The notes under the pieces: generated by a model
What the model was told of the DNA's origin: nothing
Database searches by the model: none
Seen by the model: only the letters and a program-made list of their open reading frames with translations
Origin: Saprolegnia diclina VS20
Taxonomy: Eukaryota > Oomycota > Saprolegniomycetes > Saprolegniales > Saprolegniaceae
Assembly (NCBI RefSeq): GCF_000281045.1
Contig: NW_008246081.1
Location: 1,991 to 65,990 of the forward strand
DNA length: 64,000 bases
Direction of reading: 5' to 3'
Shown here: positions 54,266-64,000 of the stretch, piece after piece
How positions within the stretch are numbered: position 1 is the first letter of the stretch
Layout of the letters: every line of letters begins with the position of its first letter
Position numbers and translations under genes: made by a program

Positions 54266-54467
54266 NNNNNNNNNNNNNNNNNNNNNNNNNNNNNNNNNNN
54301 NNNNNNNNNNNNNNNNNNNNNNNNNNNNNNNNNNNNNNNNNNNNNNNNNNNNNNNNNNNNNNNNNNNNNNNNNNNNNNNNNNNNNNNNNNNNNNNNNNNN
54401 NNNNNNNNNNNNNNNNNNNNNNNNNNNNNNNNNNNNNNNNNNNNNNNNNNNNNNNNNNNNNNNNNNN
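54266..54467. other. Assembly gap of 202 Ns
   Basis: A run of N. It interrupts the RS-repeat end of the SRSF1-like gene, a repetitive low-complexity region. Confidence 1.
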
Positions 54468-55057
54468 CTGCGACGGGGGCTGCGGCTACGGCTACGGCGA
54501 GGGCTACGACTGCGGCTACGACCTGCACGACCAGCTTCCTTAATACTGATCACAGAGGTACCCATCTTGCACTTGAACTCCGAGTTGTTCAGCGTGTCCA
54601 GCGCCCGGTTCAAATCTTCCTTGTTGGAGAACTCGGCATAGCCGCCACCCCCACGCGAGTTGACCTTGGTGTAGATGACTTCACCCGCGGGACGCATGTG
54701 GTCCTTGAGGTCCTGCCACGACGCGCCGTCGGGCAAGTTGGTGACATCCAGGGCGTACTTGCCGCTGCCCGGCAAGTTACGGCCGAATTGGCTCGTGTTG
54801 CGGTCACCGCGGTCACGGTAGCCGCCCTTGGTGGGCTCGACGCGCAGGCGGGCGCCGTCAAAGCGGTAGCCGTCACGGCCGCGGATGGCATCGTCAGCGT
54901 CGCGCTCGTCCTCAAACTCGACAAAGGCAAAGGCCGGCGGGCGGCTGGGCAGCTTGATGTCAATGTCCACGATGCGCCCGTACTTGTAGAAGAGGTCGTC
55001 GATCTCGCGCGTACGCACGTCCATCGGAAGGTTTCCCACGTAGATGCGGCCGCCCAT
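54468..55057 (-). CDS. SR splicing factor, SRSF1-like (3' end lost in the gap)
   Basis: The start is MGGRIYVGNLPMDVRTREID at 55057. RRM1 has RNP2 IYVGNL and RNP1-like FAFVEF. A short Gly/Arg linker follows. The pseudo-RRM2 carries the signature SWQDLKDHMR, which marks SRSF1/SF2 relatives, with GGGYAEFSNKEDLNRAL. An RS tail begins GRSRSRSPRRSRSRSPRR and runs into the gap. The sequence left of the gap does not look like its continuation. It acts in constitutive and alternative splicing. TATCCGGATCTCCGGATA lies at about 55117-55132, 60-75 nt upstream. Confidence 0.92.
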
Positions 55058-55570
55058 TGTGCAGAGTCGAAGTTTCGAAATGTGTGGCATCAATGGCGCC
55101 CGGTTTCCATTTCACTATCCGGATCTCCGGATAATAAAACCAGCCGACGCTGGCTAGTCGCACGCAACTTCAGCCACGCGGATGGCAGCTCCCTGCCCGT
55201 TGTCGGCGCCCGACGCTGAGAACCGTCCTATCGCGCGAGGCTATAGAAGATAAGATGGCGTTGATCTCGCATGCGCGCCATTCTCTGTCGACATCAGCTC
55301 GTCAAATCTGTAAAGGTTGGGTGTTTCAAGCCTACGAGGTTGGGCACGCGTCGTTGACACCTCCCTCGGCCAAAGACACGGCGACGCGGCTGGTCGCACG
55401 CAATTCACCAGGTGCCAACGGGCCAGGAGCGGTGCAGTTTAGCGCGGGCTCGTCGTGGGCCGAGGCCCTCGAGGCCTTTGGCGGTCGGCGCTCCGGGTCC
55501 GACGAGCCGGCGACGCGCGAAGAGCGAGCAGCGCTGCGTAGTCTTTACCGCCGAGAGCAACCTCTGATAC
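55058..55570. promoter_or_regulatory. Divergent region between SRSF1-like and LRRC40
   Basis: It contains the paired TCCGGAT sites. An ORF at 55255-55740 may include the true first exon of the LRR gene; I cannot decide this from sequence. Confidence 0.4.
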
Positions 55571-58308
55571 TTGATGATTGCCAACATTGCTTTATGGAGT
55601 ATTCCTATCGCATTTCGCATTTCGGCGAGCGTCATGCAGCGAGTCTTGCGGCAGTCGCGGCAGTCGGGCACGCTCAACTTGACGTCCCGCGACCTGACGC
55701 ATGTTCCGGCCGAAGTCCTCTTCCCACTCAAGCACCTTGAGGCTGTAGGTCCTACTAATGCTATCCACAGAGCTCATGCAGGCACGTAGGACGAGAAGCA
55801 TTGGGAATGCATCGATCTGTACAAACTCGACCTGAGCTACAACCAGCTGCGCAGTCTGCCCGAGGCCCTCCGCGAACTCGCAGGGCTCAAGTGGCTCAAA
55901 GTCAAGGACAACCAGCTCACGCGGCTTCCGGCGTCGCTGGGGTCGCTCCAGCTTCTCGTGTACCTTGACGTGAGCGAGTACGCCATCCGCATAGTCGTAT
56001 GTTGCATATCGTTGCTCATGGCGGCGTGTAGCAACCGACTCAATGACGTCCCCGAGTTTGTGGGCGACTTGCTTCAGCTGCGGGAGCTCTGCGTGACGAG
56101 CAACACGATCTCGTCCTTGCCGAGCTCGCTCGGTCGCCTCGAGCACCTCGAGACCTTGCGCCTCGACAACAACCAACTCACGAGCCTGCCCGAGGCCATT
56201 GGTGCGCATTCGAAGTAGGCTGCGACGCTGCATCTCAGCGTGATATGTAGGGCACCTGACGAAGCTCCGTGTGTTGAATGCGCAAAGCAACCAGCTCGCG
56301 TCGCTGCCCGCCTCGTTCGCCAACCTCTTGAGCCTCTCTTCATTGGACCTGAGCAAGAACAATCTGGGGGCGACGGTCGTTGTCCTTGACAAGATGGCAC
56401 AGCTCGAGTTTGCGGACCTCCGCAACAACGGGCTCTCGGCCTTTCCGTCGCTGCCGACGACGACGCGCTTGGACCACTTGCTCTTGGGCAACAATAAGCT
56501 TACGTCCATCGACGACGCATCGCTCGCACGCGTCGCTACGTCGCTCACGGTGCTCAACATCCACGACAACCAGCTCAACGCGCTGTCGGCGGACCTCATG
56601 TCGCAGTTTGCAAAGCTCAAGACCCTCGACCTCTCCAACAACAACCTCTCCGACCTCCCTTACGGTACCAACGACGCTGTGGCACCCAAGTTCTTATGGT
56701 ATCTTAGTGCTTGGTCACATTGGGTCGCTCAACCACATTCTCGTCGAAGGCAACCCGCTCCGGTACACTGCACGCATACGTTCTGCTTCGCTCATGGGTC
56801 CTGTAGGTCGATCCGGTTCTCGGTGTTGACGGGCGGCCACCAAGCGCTCAAGTCATACCTGCGCGGTCGCGGCCCCGCGGCTGCGACTGAGAGTGTGGAC
56901 GTTGCCGAGTCGCTCTCAGAAACGAAATCCGATCCGGCTGCACGTAGCACGCGCGCAATGACCGACGACTCGCTCTTGCATGCGTTTGAAGCCGGGACGC
57001 TGGACTTGACCAAACAACAGTATGGTTCTTATTTCTACAGCATTTCGCTACACCCAGTTGCATTAGGCTAACGCAAGTGCCCGTGATCGACGTCGACCAC
57101 ATTTGCGCGACGCTCGTCCACCTCAACCTGTCGCGCAACCTCCTCACCGAGCTGCCCGCGCACATGGGCAGCCTCATGGCGCTGCAGGTACGCACTTCGC
57201 ACGCTTGCATCCTCGTTGACACACGAGCGCAGACGCTGACGGCCGAAGAAAACTTGATCACGCGCATCGACCCGAGCATTGGTGCACTCCCGCGACTGCA
57301 ATTTCTCCGGCTCAAGCGCAACCGGCTCAACGAAAAGGCCATCGCCGCCATGCTTCCGCCCACGACCGAGGTCGTCTCGATGCTCAAGGTTCGCGTCTCC
57401 TTCCCACCGAAGTATCGTAGTAGTCCGTCTGTTTAGGAACTGGACTTGCGGAACAACGCGTTCACGCACGTACCGCCTATGGTCGTCGAGCTGCCCGTCC
57501 TCGACACGCTGCTGCTTTCGTTCAACAAAATTTCGACGCTCGACGGCGTCGAATGGGCGCAAGCCCAGAAGCTCTCGGTCGTCGCCTTCTCGGACAACAA
57601 GGTGCGCCGTGACGACACGACCGCTGGTGATGAAATGCACTGCATTGTAGCTCACGTCGCTCGGGTCGATCCACGAAGCCAAGCACTTGACGTCGCTCAG
57701 CCTCGAAAACAACAACCTTATGCATGTGCGAAAGTGCTTCGTGGTAGAGAGACTGGGCTGACATAGGCGTGTAGATCCCTCCCGAACTCGGTTTGTGCGA
57801 GCACCTCCGCGCCCTCGTCATCACGGGCAACCCGCAGCGCCGCATCCGGTTCACGATCCAGCAAAAGGGCTCGGACGCAGTGCTGCAGTGTCTTCGTGAC
57901 CAGCTTGGTGTGACCGCGCCCGTCCCTGTCGCCAACGCAGAAAACGTGCCGCCGCCCAACCGTACTCTGAGCCAGCGCAACGCAGGCCATCCTCGCCCCG
58001 CGGCCGGCCACGAGTCATCGGCGCCAGCGCCACGCACCACGGGTCCGCGTACGAGCATCACACCTCCGCAGCGGCCGCAGCAGGTTGCGCCAGTCGGCCG
58101 GAGCAGCGCCGCGCCGCCGGCCAAGCGCAAGCTCGACGCGGAGCCGGCAACGGACATGGCGCAGCTCGTGGCCAAGATCCACGAGCTCGAGGTTCAGGTC
58201 GAAGAGTGCTCGCTGAGCAACGCCAAGCGCTACGCGGTGAAGAAGGAGCTCGCGATGCTGCGCTCGCGCAAGATCCGCGAAGATCGCAAGGCGCACGCGT
58301 CGCAGTAG
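55571..58308 (+). CDS. Leucine-rich repeat protein, LRRC40-like
   Basis: The start is uncertain (a methionine near 55574 is possible). LRRC40-like landmarks run in order: LRQSRQSGTLNLTSRDLTHVP, CIDLYKLDLSYNQLRSLPEAL, many LxxLxLxxNxLxxLP units (LRLDNNQLTSLPEAI, LNAQSNQLASLPASF, LNIHDNQLNAL, LDLSNNNLSDLPY), the mid-protein cap VEGNPLRSIRF...LTGGHQALKSYLRGRG, a second LRR block (LNLSRNLLTELPAHMG, LDLRNNAFTHVPPMV), and the end cap IPPELGLCEHLRALVITGNPQRRIRFTIQQKGSDAV. A Pro-rich extension and a final coiled coil (ELEVQVEECSLSNAKRYAVKKELAMLRSRKIRED) are extra relative to human LRRC40. About nine short introns are needed. Confidence 0.85.
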
Positions 58309-58445
58309 GACTCTTGGGGCCAGCAAACCCAGATGCCCATTTAAGATTGGAAATGGACCAATCACAGCCCGTGCTGCCATTTGACTGGTCTTGAGTATGC
58401 TAGCCTATTATTCGCCAATCAATCCATCTTATTTTTGAGAAAGCG

Positions 58446-59867
58446 ATGGCAGGCGACGAGTACAAGGTGGGCAGCATCGCCGCGTCCTTCGGCGCCGAGA
58501 CGACCGGGAAGAAGGCCAAGAAGGCGGCGGCGCCAGCGGTGGCGCCGACGAACGCGCTCGCGTCCTTCTTCAGCACGAGCGAGAAGCTCTTCGCCAAGAA
58601 GCCCGAGCCGAGTATGACCCAAGCGTACGCCGACTGCCCATGGCTCATGGTACCTTGTAGAGATCGTCGCGCCTGTCGTGGTCCCGGTCGTCAAGGCGGC
58701 CAAGGCACAGGAGACGGTCGACGCGCCTAAGGCGCCCAAGGTCGTGCTCTTTGACGGCGAAGGCCCGAAGAAGGTCAAGAAGCCCAAGCACTCCAAGGTC
58801 AAGCCGGAAGCCAAGGTCGAGGCCGCGCCCAAGGAAGAGGAGGACGACGAGAAGGCGCCGCGCACGATCTTTGTCGGCAACGTCTCGCTCGAAGCGACGG
58901 CCGAAGAGCTCAAGAAGTTCTTTTCGTCCTGCGGCAAGGTCGAGTCGGCGCGTCTCCGATCCGTGCCCGTCGCGGGCTGCGCCATCGACCAGCACGGCAA
59001 GCAGAACCTCGTCAAGAAGGTGTGTGCCAACAAGAAGCTCTTCGTCGAGGGCCGTGACAACTGCAACGCCTACGTCGTGTTTGCGTCCGAAGACAGCATC
59101 GCGGCCGCCCTCGCGCTCAACGGCGCGGTACGCCCATCCCCTCGTATCTTCGTCTTATATCTATGTGGATGCAGGAGTTCCACGAGAAGAAGATCCGCGT
59201 CGACCGCAAGGTGCTCACGACGGACCCGAAGCGCACGGTGTTTGTCGGCAACATGGCGTTCGCGGCGACAGAGGACGAGATCCGCAACCACTTCGAGTCC
59301 AACTTGGAGAAGGACGACGAAGACGAAGGCTCGGCGCTCGTCGAGTCGGTGCGCATCATCCGCGACAAGGACACCCACCTCGGCAAAGGCTTTGGCTACG
59401 TCCTCCTCAAGGACGTGACGACAGCCGCGAAGGCGCTCAAGCTCGACGGTTCCAAGATCGGCAAGCGCGAGCTCCGCGTCTCGGTCTGCGGCAAGCGCTT
59501 CAAGACCACGGCCACCGACAAGACGGCTCGGCCGTTCGAGGGCCGCCGTGCCAAGCCCGCGCCCGGCGCCCAGATGCGCGTCATGAAGAAGCGCAAGCTG
59601 GACGGCGACAACGGCAAGCCGGCCTTTGTCAAGAAGCCCAAGTTTGACGGCAAACAGGCGGACGGCAAGAAGCCTGCGTTCAAGAAGACGGACGGCAAGA
59701 AGCCGTTCGAGAAGAAGCCGTTTGGCAAGTCCAAGCCGGTCGGGAAGAAGGGCGACAAGAAGTTTGCCAAGGGCGATAAGAAGACGTTTGAGAAGCCGAA
59801 GAAGCCCAAGCACGCGGCACGGAAGGCTCGTCAGGCGCTTGAGGCGCAAATGGCCACCGGCAAGTAA
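58446..59867 (+). CDS. Nucleolar RNA-binding protein, RBM34/Nop12-like
   Basis: The start is MAGDEYKVGSIAASFGAE at 58446. The first exon ends LFAKKPEP. After introns, a lysine-rich acidic segment leads to RRM1 (RTIFVGNVSLEATAEELKKFFSSCG, NAYVVFASEDSIAAALALNG) and RRM2 (RTVFVGNMAFAATEDEIRNHF, GKGFGYVLLK). The EFHEKKIRVDRK linker between the RRMs is typical of RBM34/Nop12. The C-terminal about 120 residues are a repetitive K/F/G/P-rich tail (DGKKPAFKKTDGKKPF). A role in 60S ribosome assembly in the nucleolus is likely. CCAAT-type sites at about 58358 and 58419 precede the start. Confidence 0.88.
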
Positions 59868-60160
59868 GGGTACTAGTTGATATTAATAAGATAGACAACA
59901 TTCGTCGTATACGTCGCCAGTCCATAACTGCAGCGGCACACCGATGGAGCAGGACCAGTTGGAAAGCGAACAAAGCAGCGAATAGGACGATCAGATCTTA
60001 GTCGGACAACCTTTGCAGGTCCAGTGGATGCGTTTGGCGATCTGTCTGCAGGACCAAAAAGGACGTGATCACGCTGGCTTGGAATCAGACGGCGCCGATT
60101 GGCCATTGCGACGCGCTCTGCGATTTCATTGGCGCACGCGGCCAATTTGCCTTTTGCCCA
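59868..60160. promoter_or_regulatory. Short intergenic region
   Basis: CGATTGGCCATTG near 60098 lies about 60 nt upstream of the next start. Nothing else is seen. Confidence 0.35.
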
Positions 60161-61382
60161 ATGGCGCTCATGCTGACGACCAAGCAGCTCCAGTACGACA
60201 TGGAGGTCGAGACAGCCGCCGCAGCGTCGCCGAGATCGACCGAGCAGCGGCGAAGGCGACAGCGGCAGCGCGACGCCCAGCGCCGCCACCGCCAAATCAT
60301 CGCCGACGAGATCCACGAGCTGCGCCAGACCGCCGCCTGGCTACGCACGACGCTCGCAAAAACCAACGTGCGCCGCCCGTTGAATTGGAAGGAGGTGGCG
60401 CTCGCGCTGGCCGAGACGCGCAAAGAGAGCGAAGAGGAGTACAAGGCGCTTCAGCACGACCTGCGCCGGTGGCAGCACCTCTCGTCCATCATGTTCCAGT
60501 GGGTGCAGGCAAGCGAGGCTCCGGTACAGCGAGATGGGATATGATGGTTGGCGACTGTCAGCGTACTCTGTGTAGTGCTACCAGTTGCAAGAGCAGCGGA
60601 ATTGGCGGCACCGATCGCTCTTGTCGGACCCGACGGCGCGCAAGATGGGCTACGACTGGATCATGAACCAGATGTACTACAACCTCCCACGCACTTTGGC
60701 CGAGACGGGCCTTCCGGCGTCCACGGACGCGTACTTTTCGTTCGACCTTGTCGACGTCGACGACCCGACGCAGACTGTCGTGATCGCGAGTCAGTTTCCT
60801 GTGCCCGGGAGCTTTGAAGCCACGAGCTACATCATGGAGCGCCGCTTCGACAGAGCCCACGCCCTCCAGGTAAGTTTCCATGCGATCGTAAATTTGATTT
60901 GACTCGGTTGCACAGGTGCTCGATGTCCCCGACAACGACACTCGCTACGTGCGCTTCGTGTACAACCCCGAGTGGCAGCAGAACACCATCATCCGGGTCG
61001 TCCGCGAACCGTCGCGTGTCATCTTCCTCACGCAGTCGATCCAAGAAGACGACGTCCACGGCAGCGGGGGTAGCCAAACACGCTACTGGTCAAGTTGGTA
61101 CGACCGGCTCCCAGCATTTTTGTACTATGGAAAACACGTAGGACCATCGTCGAGCGCATCAGCACGACGTGCACGCTGATCAAAAATCGGTACACGAGCG
61201 CCGCGTGGGAAACAGACGCTGGGTACGTCCCGCTGGAAGCCAACGCGTCCGTGCAAGAGCTCATGCAGACGCACCCGACCAGTTGGTTCTCCAAGCACCG
61301 GCAATCTCGCTACGACGGATGGCGCCGAGGCTTTGAAGAGGACATTGCCGACGTGAGCACTCGGCTGGCGACCCTGCAGTAA
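60161..61382 (+). CDS. Oomycete coiled-coil (bZIP-like) plus START-like protein
   Basis: I choose MALMLTTKQLQYDMEVET at 60161 as the start. A basic stretch, RRRRQRQRDAQRRHRQIIADEIHEL, runs into a leucine-spaced helix, resembling a bZIP. Then come LNWKEVALALAETRKESEEEYKAL and, after introns, YQLQEQRNWRHRSLLSDPTARKMGYDWIMNQMYYNLP, FSFDLVDVDDPTQTVVIAS, VLDVPDNDTRYVRFVYNP, RVVREPSRVIFLTQS and RTIVERISTTCTLIKNRYTSA. The second half reads like a START-type lipid-binding fold, an architecture I associate with large oomycete families (some labelled M96 mating-specific). The family name is a guess. Introns are about 45-60 bp. Confidence 0.65.
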
Positions 61383-62138
61383 TTTGTCCCTCAAGTCATT
61401 TTGTCGTTTTCTCACGCCATGGGCTCGCCTCGAGCAATCGTCGGCGTTGCAACGTCATTGGCATTGGGCTGCATCCACCGTCTACGCCCAACCAGCGAGG
61501 ACGTTGGGAAGCGGCGAGACTTGTAGCCAACCAACAAGCCTAGTGTTTTCTACATCCACCAGCTGGTGCGCATGCTACGCCGCATCCATTCAATGGGGTG
61601 GGACGGGAGCTTGGACTGTCCTGACTAAGATTTCGAGAGTAGGTTTCCGTTGTGCCTGGCAGCATATTACTCTGCATATTATGCCCCACCACCGTTCGCC
61701 ATCATCCAACCCAGTTGTCCTTTCGGCGTTTGATTGGCCAAAATGAGTTCTTAGGCTGGAGTGCTTGTTACGACCTTCATTCTTAGCCAATCCCAGTGCA
61801 GCAAAATTCGAATCAGGTCGAAATTGCACTTTCAATTGGATCCAACGTGCGCATCTACGGGCGAGCTGCTAGCGCGCTCGCTTGGCCACATTGATGGGCC
61901 TTGGTTATAAGTTTAGTCGCTCGTCGTTCTACTAAGTATATCTCCAACTGGGTTGGCGGCGACTTTCGTCGTCTGGGCTGTCGCAACACTGGTCGTGCTT
62001 GCACATCTTGCCGACCACACGTCCAGCTGCGCGACCCAGTACACCACTTGTTTTTGGTTTGTCCAAAGCCGACCGTTTGTAAACATTTTGCGACCGTCGC
62101 TCGCGGATCTTTCGGCTCGTCAGTTTGGATTTGCCGAT
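61383..62138. promoter_or_regulatory. Intergenic region
   Basis: No gene is supported. TTGATTGGCCAAAAT near 61732 and AGCCAATCCC near 61786 are CCAAT-type sites. AT-richer composition. Confidence 0.4.
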
Positions 62139-63530
62139 ATGAAGTTTGCATCCACGGTCCTCGCGCTCCTCGGCGCCGTCGTCGCCGAGCGCAAGACGTT
62201 CACGGCCTACACGCAGCCCATCACGCTCGAGCAAGGCGGCATCAGCAACGCGTTCCACGTGCTCAAGATCCCCAAGGGCCCCATCGCGGTCTACCGCTTC
62301 GCCGGCGACATTGTCGAGATCGCTGCGGACGGCACGGTCATTCCGACGCCGACGTACGACGCGTACTTGCACCACCACGTCGTGGGCTCGCGCCACAAGC
62401 GCTACGCCAACCAAGAAGGCAAGTGGACGCCCATGAAGCCCAAGGGTGCGTACCGCGGCGTCGGCTTTGGCGCCGGCACGGAGGCGCGTGGCACGCCCCA
62501 AGAGTTTCACTACCCGTACGCCTTCTTCACGACCGAGGGTGAAGACGAGTGGATCGCCAACGTCCACATCCTCAACACGCGCCAGATGTCGCCGGCGCAA
62601 GCGCACCGGTGCCTCGAGTGCCCGTGCACGGCCGAAGACGACTTTTCCAACGGGACGATCAACGGCGTCGAGAACCCGCACGAGTGCAGCCCGCAGCTGC
62701 TCTACGACAACAACACCGTGTGCAACTTTGCGACGTACACGGGCGGCCTCTGGTGCTGCAACACGGGCGAGTTTTGTCTCGAGAAGAACGAGCTGCCGGC
62801 GCCGGCGCCGCCGACGTCGACTTACTACATGCGCTACACGATCGACTATGACGAAATCCAGCCCGAGAACAAGGAGCTGTACCTAGCGGGCTGCTGCGAC
62901 GCGTCTGGCGACCTTCTCCACCACGGCGCGGTCGAGTACGACGTGCCCAAGTGCAACCCGGATGAGAACCCGGGGTGCGTCTACACCATCTCGGCGCGCC
63001 AGCACGTCGGCACGGGCAACGTGGTCTTTGACCTCGGCGAGGACTACACCCTCGACGACCGCGAGGTCGAGCTCGTCTACGCTGTCGGCCATCAGCACCG
63101 CGCCGGCCTCGGCATCCACCTCTACAACGACACGACGGACGAACATATTTGCTCGTCGATGCCGACGTACGGCAACGGCACCGTCGCCGGCAACGAGAAC
63201 GGCTACGTTATCGCGATGAGCACGTGCACCTTCGACCCGCCGCTCCGTATGCGCACAACCGACGTCCTCCGCATCGTCGCGTCCTACGACAGCACGCTCG
63301 CGCACACGGGCGTCATGAGTCTCTGGTACCTCGCGATCGCTGACGTGCCCAAGGAAACCACCACCAAGGTGCTGGCGCCGGCAGCGTCCACCGACAGCAA
63401 CGGCTGGGGCTACGTCGTCGGCGGGCTCGTCGCCGTGGCGGTCGCGGCAACGGCGGCGGTCGTCTACCGCCGCCACACGCGCCAAGGCTACGCGCAGGTC
63501 GAAGGCGACAAGACGCCCGCGACGCTCTAA
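62139..63530 (+). CDS. SURNod19-domain membrane-anchored secreted protein
   Basis: The start is MKFASTVLALLGAVVAERK at 62139, a good signal peptide with cleavage near VVA-ER, giving 463 residues in one exon. The ectodomain contains SNAFHVLKIPKGPIAVYRFAGDIVE, YLHHHVVGSRH, GVGFGAGTEARGTPQEFHYPY, paired cysteines (CLECPC, LWCCNTGEFC, LAGCCD) and YTISARQHVGTGNVVFDLG, which fit the Stress-up-regulated Nod19 family. Near the end GWGYVVGGLVAVAVAATAAVVY is a single membrane helix followed by a short basic tail (YRRHTRQGYAQVEGDK). A type I plasma-membrane or endomembrane protein is expected. The function of the family is not known. Confidence 0.85.
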   Translation: MKFASTVLALLGAVVAERKTFTAYTQPITLEQGGISNAFHVLKIPKGPIAVYRFAGDIVEIAADGTVIPTPTYDAYLHHHVVGSRHKRYANQEGKWTPMKPKGAYRGVGFGAGTEARGTPQEFHYPYAFFTTEGEDEWIANVHILNTRQMSPAQAHRCLECPCTAEDDFSNGTINGVENPHECSPQLLYDNNTVCNFATYTGGLWCCNTGEFCLEKNELPAPAPPTSTYYMRYTIDYDEIQPENKELYLAGCCDASGDLLHHGAVEYDVPKCNPDENPGCVYTISARQHVGTGNVVFDLGEDYTLDDREVELVYAVGHQHRAGLGIHLYNDTTDEHICSSMPTYGNGTVAGNENGYVIAMSTCTFDPPLRMRTTDVLRIVASYDSTLAHTGVMSLWYLAIADVPKETTTKVLAPAASTDSNGWGYVVGGLVAVAVAATAAVVYRRHTRQGYAQVEGDKTPATL

Positions 63531-63598
63531 CCGTTTTGAGTCGATAATGCATGCTTGTTGCATTTTCTTCTGTCTTATTTACATGGGGCGGACAAAGC

Positions 63599-64000
63599 TT
63601 AGTCGATGTTGGTGTAGGACGTATACGTGCGATGGTGGAGGCGGCGATACATCAGCATCGCCAATACCCCTGCCGCCAGCCATACACAAACGAGCCCGGT
63701 GCTGCCACGGTGCGTAGCGGCTCCGAGGTCCGTCGACCGAAGCGCGGCGCTGTGCTTGTTGACAGGATCTGGCGAAGCTCTGATTGGCGTCGGGCTCGGC
63801 AAGACGATATCTAGTGCACAACTCATGAGGGTTCTTGTACGACGACGAGATAAAGGACGTACGCCAAGCCGGTGCGACAGTCGTCGTCAATGGAGCGACC
63901 GGTACTGCCACGGTCAGGTCTAAGTTCTGAGCGGCGCCGCTGTCTGTGCTGTCTGGTTGTCCAAGCAGAGTCGATTCTGCGTCAATCGGCGGTGGTGTCG
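63599..64000 (-). CDS. 3' end of a minus-strand gene with a C-terminal membrane segment
   Basis: The last exon encodes DIVLPSPTPIRASPDPVNKHSAALR and a membrane helix GLVCVWLAAGVLAMLMYRRLHH, ending YTSYTNID. A 30-bp-class intron (GTACAAG...CACTAG, about 63811-63840) joins it to an upstream exon reading VAPLTTTVAPAWRTSFISS. The start lies beyond the window. It is possibly a second membrane-anchored secreted protein, convergent with SURNod19. The family cannot be told. Confidence 0.5.

Noticed and set aside
54098-55093. ORF running through the N gap to 54098
   Set aside because: Codons across Ns are meaningless, and the part left of the gap lacks RS or RRM character. Only the part right of the gap is supported.

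Overview
The window is nuclear DNA of a eukaryote and looks like a GC-rich saprolegnialean oomycete (Achlya or Saprolegnia type). I infer this from three things. Most genes are split by introns of only about 35-65 bp, with GTRNGT-like donors and YAG acceptors. Intergenic gaps are small and many genes are convergent. The gene set has an oomycete flavour: WRKY19-like C/H-repeat protein, DUF4246, many ankyrin proteins, a MORN-repeat protein and a coiled-coil/START-like family. Species cannot be fixed without database searches. There is one assembly gap (54266-54467). No prokaryotic features, CRISPR, rRNA or convincing tRNA were seen.

Layout. 1-1250: 5' part of an unresolved minus-strand gene with a mitochondrial-type N-terminus. 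1251-3820: gene-poor DNA with a small hairpin repeat. 3821-7245: ankyrin-DUF4246 fusion. 7794-9656: frameshifted membrane-protein gene. 9894-12292: two single-exon ankyrin paralogues. 12684-14630: four-TM protein and C/H zinc-finger protein. 16421-18934: kelch-MORN protein. 19117-20901: CDK9/12-type kinase. 20984-22171: ankyrin-PDZ protein. 23115-25776: ABCG transporter. 26037-27365: eEF1A. 28284-29665: ferrochelatase. 29765-30408: mitochondrial uL24. 30601-31198: EF-hand protein. 31233-34751: large unknown protein. 35010-36941: PfkB-SIS fusion. 37690-38463: unknown zinc-finger-like protein. 38690-40120: NELF-A-like protein. 40156-40718: coiled-coil protein. 41211-42651: tandem TPP riboswitches plus THI5/NMT1. 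42881-43854: cysteine-rich protein. 44402-45321: TRM7 methyltransferase. 45456-46592: CDK11. 47668-50015: acetoacetyl-CoA synthetase. 50055-51004: PHOSPHO-type phosphatase. 51223-52332: TIS11-like CCCH protein. 54468-55057: SRSF1-like splicing factor running into the gap. 55571-58308: LRRC40. 58446-59867: RBM34/Nop12. 60161-61382: bZIP/START-like protein. 62139-63530: SURNod19 protein. 63599-end: 3' end of another gene.

The most interesting locus is 41211-42651. Two complete, near-identical eukaryotic-type TPP aptamers lie in tandem in the 5' leader of a THI5/NMT1 pyrimidine synthase gene. An upstream ORF reads through both aptamers and stops 16 nt before the THI5 start, and a spliceable intron lies between the second aptamer and the start. 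This predicts thiamine-feedback control by alternative splicing with a two-aptamer sensor. Other genes bear on transcription elongation and RNA processing (CDK9/12-like, CDK11, NELF-A-like, SRSF1, TIS11-like), translation (eEF1A, uL24m, TRM7, RBM34) and metabolism (ferrochelatase, AACS, PfkB-SIS). They are not an operon-like cluster. Recurrent TCCGGAT and CCAAT-type motifs close to start codons look like shared promoter elements.
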